The notes under the pieces were generated by a model, which saw only the letters and a program-made list of their open reading frames with translations, was not told the DNA's origin and searched no databases. From CAZKTS01 sp964555735 (lineage in GTDB: Bacteria; Actinomycetota; Acidimicrobiia; IMCC26256; PALSA-555): a stretch of DNA of 6,636 bases. The DNA lies in NCBI GenBank assembly GCA_964555735.1, contig CAZKTS010000404.1, positions 1 through 6,636 of the forward strand. The letters are read 5' to 3'. A program made the position numbers and the translations under genes. Each line of letters starts with the position of its first letter. The first letter of the stretch is position 1. This document shows positions 5,131 to 6,636 of the stretch, one piece after another.

Positions 5131-5581
5131 GGGCCCGCTCGGCCTCGCGCTTCGCGTCGCGCTTGGCGATGGTCTGACGCTTGTCGTAGCTGCGCTTGCC
5201 GCGGGCGACGGCCAGCTCGACCTTGGCCCGCCCGTCCTTGAAGTACACCTTGGTGGGGACGAGGGTCACGCCCTTCTCGGCGCTCGCGCGCGCGATGTCG
5301 TCGATCTCGCCGTGGTGCAGGAGCAGCTTGCGCTTGCGCATCGGCTCGATCTCGACACGGGAGTACGAGTACGGCGCGACGTGCATCTGGTGGAGGAACA
5401 CCTCGCCGTCCTCCACGCGGGCGTAGGAATCCTGGAGCGTCGCTCGTCCTTCGCGGATCGACTTCACCTCGGGGCCGAGCAGCATGATGCCGCACTCGTA
5501 CGTCTCGAGGATCTCGTAGTCGTACCGAGCGCGGCGGTTCGTGATCGTCTGGGTCCGCATCGCGGGGGAGGCCTTTGCCAC
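5105..5581 (-). CDS. smpB: SsrA-binding protein SmpB
   Basis: A 158-residue protein, normal length for SmpB, which delivers tmRNA to the stalled ribosome. Recognisable blocks in order: NRRARYDYEILETYECGI (15-32), PEVKSIREGRATLQDSYARV (37-56), EVFLHQMHVAPY (60-71), RKRKLLLH (82-89), KGVTLVPTKVYFKDGRAKVELAVARGK (103-129), and the basic tail YDKRQTIAKRDAKREAERAL. After APY the loop SYSRVEIEP replaces the more usual EQGN-like stretch and is about one residue shorter. I chose GTG at 5581 because it gives the family-typical MAK opening and lies 6 bases after a -10-like TACCGT, which would make the mRNA leaderless. ATG at 5560 is the alternative; neither start has a clear Shine-Dalgarno sequence. 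The partner ssrA lies about 1.6 kb away on the same strand. The 3' end overlaps the protease gene by 26 bp. Confidence 0.95.
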   Translation of the reverse strand: MAKASPAMRTQTITNRRARYDYEILETYECGIMLLGPEVKSIREGRATLQDSYARVEDGEVFLHQMHVAPYSYSRVEIEPMRKRKLLLHHGEIDDIARASAEKGVTLVPTKVYFKDGRAKVELAVARGKRSYDKRQTIAKRDAKREAERALKGDRDRD

Positions 5582-5587
5582 CGGTCC

Positions 5588-5597
5588 ACGGTACCGT
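5588..5597. promoter_or_regulatory. Palindromic bidirectional -10 element between smpB and the flavoprotein gene
   Basis: ACGGTACCGT is a perfect 10-bp palindrome in the 23-bp gap between divergent GTG codons. Its symmetry gives TACCGT, a TANNNT -10 box, on each strand: 5592-5597 on plus, 7 bases before GTG at 5605, and 5593-5588 on minus, 6 bases before GTG at 5581. Those distances would put the first transcribed base on the start codon in both directions. Leaderless genes with this geometry are common in Actinobacteria. The two boxes share bases, so one polymerase would exclude the other. Confidence 0.55.
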
Positions 5598-5604
5598 CCC
5601 GCCC

Positions 5605-6552
5605 GTGACCGACTCCCAGCCATTGCCGGTGAAGACGCGGGTCAGCGAGATGCTCGGCGTCGACTACCCGATCGTGCAGGCACCGATGGGCTACATCGCG
5701 CGGGCGCAGCTCGCCTCGGCGGTCTCGAACGCGGGCGCGCTCGGCATCATCGAGACGTCGTCCGGGCAGCTCGACCAGGTCCGGGACGAGATCGCCAAGA
5801 TGCGCGACCTGACCGACAAGCCGTTCGGCGTGAACATCGCGCAGATGCTCGTGCGCGATCCGGGCATCGTCGACTTCGTCCACTCTCAAGGCGTCCGCTT
5901 CGTCACGACGTCGGCCGGCAACCCCGAGGTGTACACGCCCGCGCTGCACGAGGCCGGCATCACGGTCTTCCACGTGATCCCCAACCTGCACACGGCGTTG
6001 AAGGCCGTCGCGGCGGGGGTCGACGGCATCGTGGCCGAGGGCGGGGAAGGCGGTGGGTTCAAGAACACGCGCGACGTCGCGGCGATGGTGCTCGTGCCGC
6101 TCGTGTGCTCGAAGGTCGACGTGCCGGTCATCGCCGCGGGCGGGATCGTGGACGGACGCTCGATGGCGGCCGCGTTCGCGTTGGGCGCCGAGGGCGTGCA
6201 GATGGGCACGCGCATGGTCTCGTCGGCGGAGTCGCCGGTGCACGAGAACTACAAGCAGCTGGTCGTCGACAGCGCCGAGACCGGCACGGTCTTCCTGAAC
6301 CGGTGGCACAAGCCCGGGTTCCGGGTGCTCGCGACGCCCAAGAGCGAGGCGGTCGAGCGGGCCGAGCAGCAGGTGATGCTCGGGACCCTCGACGGCATCC
6401 TGCGGCTCTACTTCGAGGGCGATCTCGACGCCGCGTTCGCGTTCGGGGGCCAGGTGGCCGGCCGCATCGACGAGGTCCGCCCGGTGGCCGAGATCATCCA
6501 CGACACCATCACCGAGCTCCGCGACGTCCTCGCGGACCTGGCGCGAGTCTGA
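5605..6552 (+). CDS. NAD(P)H-dependent flavin oxidoreductase, YrpB / nitronate monooxygenase-FabK family
   Basis: A 315-residue TIM-barrel flavoprotein of the family that includes nitronate monooxygenase and FabK enoyl reductase, enzymes that use FMN. The opening VKTRVSEMLGVDYPIVQAPMG (9-29) is the family's first strand and FMN-contact loop. Later come KPFGVNI (72-78), VDGIVAEGGEGGG (139-151), VIAAGGIVDGRSMAAAFALG (175-194) with the AAGG phosphate-binding turn, and the VQMGTRM strand (198-204). The usual EAGGH signature with its catalytic His reads GEGGGFKN here, with Phe152 at the His position, so this belongs to a variant subfamily and may not oxidise nitronates. The true substrate is unknown. 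GTG at 5605 suits a leaderless start; GTG at 5629, giving the family-typical MKTR opening, is an alternative. It is divergent from smpB, with no clear functional link. Confidence 0.88.
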   Translation: MTDSQPLPVKTRVSEMLGVDYPIVQAPMGYIARAQLASAVSNAGALGIIETSSGQLDQVRDEIAKMRDLTDKPFGVNIAQMLVRDPGIVDFVHSQGVRFVTTSAGNPEVYTPALHEAGITVFHVIPNLHTALKAVAAGVDGIVAEGGEGGGFKNTRDVAAMVLVPLVCSKVDVPVIAAGGIVDGRSMAAAFALGAEGVQMGTRMVSSAESPVHENYKQLVVDSAETGTVFLNRWHKPGFRVLATPKSEAVERAEQQVMLGTLDGILRLYFEGDLDAAFAFGGQVAGRIDEVRPVAEIIHDTITELRDVLADLARV

Positions 6553-6579
6553 GCCGCGGTCAAGGTCCTGTTTGGTGGG

Positions 6580-6611
6580 TGGGTGAACCCCGGGGCGGTT
6601 GGGTGGACCCC
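6580..6611 (+). repeat. Two imperfect 12-base repeats, each a mini-hairpin, after the flavoprotein gene
   Basis: TGGGTGAACCCC (6580-6591) and TGGGTGGACCCC (6600-6611) differ at one base and are spaced 20 bases apart. Each can fold as a small stem of GGG(T) with (A)CCC. They lie in the G-rich 3' flank (6553-6636), which contains no recognisable gene. They may help end transcription or may simply reflect low sequence complexity. Confidence 0.35.
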
Positions 6612-6636
6612 ACACACGAGTGGGCGGGCCCGGGGG

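Noticed and set aside
6577..6603. Possible G-quadruplex on the plus strand after the flavoprotein gene
   Set aside because: Four G-runs are present, but the loops are 1, 8 and 5 bases long and the second is a C-run able to pair with the Gs, so a hairpin is more likely.

Overview
The window comes from a very GC-rich bacterial chromosome and looks actinobacterial. The protein set and the tmRNA layout (5' end, resume context and T-arm) resemble actinobacterial versions, and a deep lineage such as Acidimicrobiia is my best guess from family resemblance, not a proven placement. No mobile element, CRISPR array or ordinary tRNA is visible. It reads as a chromosomal housekeeping segment with a few uncharacterised genes.

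Layout, left to right. (1) The 3' end of an M48/HtpX-like membrane peptidase gene (2-430, +), which seems to lack the canonical Glu zinc ligand. (2) A likely two-gene operon for secreted proteins (537-1694 and 1723-2244, +): a seven-bladed YVTN-type beta-propeller, then a small four-cysteine protein resembling a DUF5979-type beta-sandwich. Both end in the same FTG tail. (3) A six-helix membrane protein on the minus strand (2247-3071), converging on the secreted operon with 2 bp between stop codons. (4) The tmRNA gene ssrA (3159-3516, -), which I can build in detail: acceptor stem with G3-U70, T-arm, tag frame AEDNDLALAA with a UGA stop, helix 5, no encoded CCA, and an unusual 3' trailer that can re-pair with the acceptor strand. 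(5) A small coiled-coil protein with a ribosomal-L12-C-terminal-like helical hairpin (3667-3921, +) and a site-2 protease with paired CBS-like domains (4003-5130, +), each behind a perfect AGGAGG. (6) smpB (5105-5581, -), overlapping the protease gene tail to tail by 26 bp. (7) A YrpB/FabK/nitronate-monooxygenase-like flavoprotein (5605-6552, +), divergent from smpB.

How the genes work together. ssrA and smpB are the two dedicated parts of trans-translation ribosome rescue and lie about 1.6 kb apart on the same strand, separated by two opposite-strand genes. The most striking regulatory signal is a 10-bp perfect palindrome (5588-5597) between the divergent GTG starts of smpB and the flavoprotein. 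It offers a TACCGT -10 box on both strands, at the distance expected for leaderless mRNAs in both directions. The secreted propeller and its small partner probably act together outside the cytoplasm, but nothing in the sequence says on what. I see no strong case for a wholly new multi-gene system. The best leads are the bidirectional leaderless promoter, the tmRNA trailer switch, the apparently degenerate M48 protein and the secreted pair.
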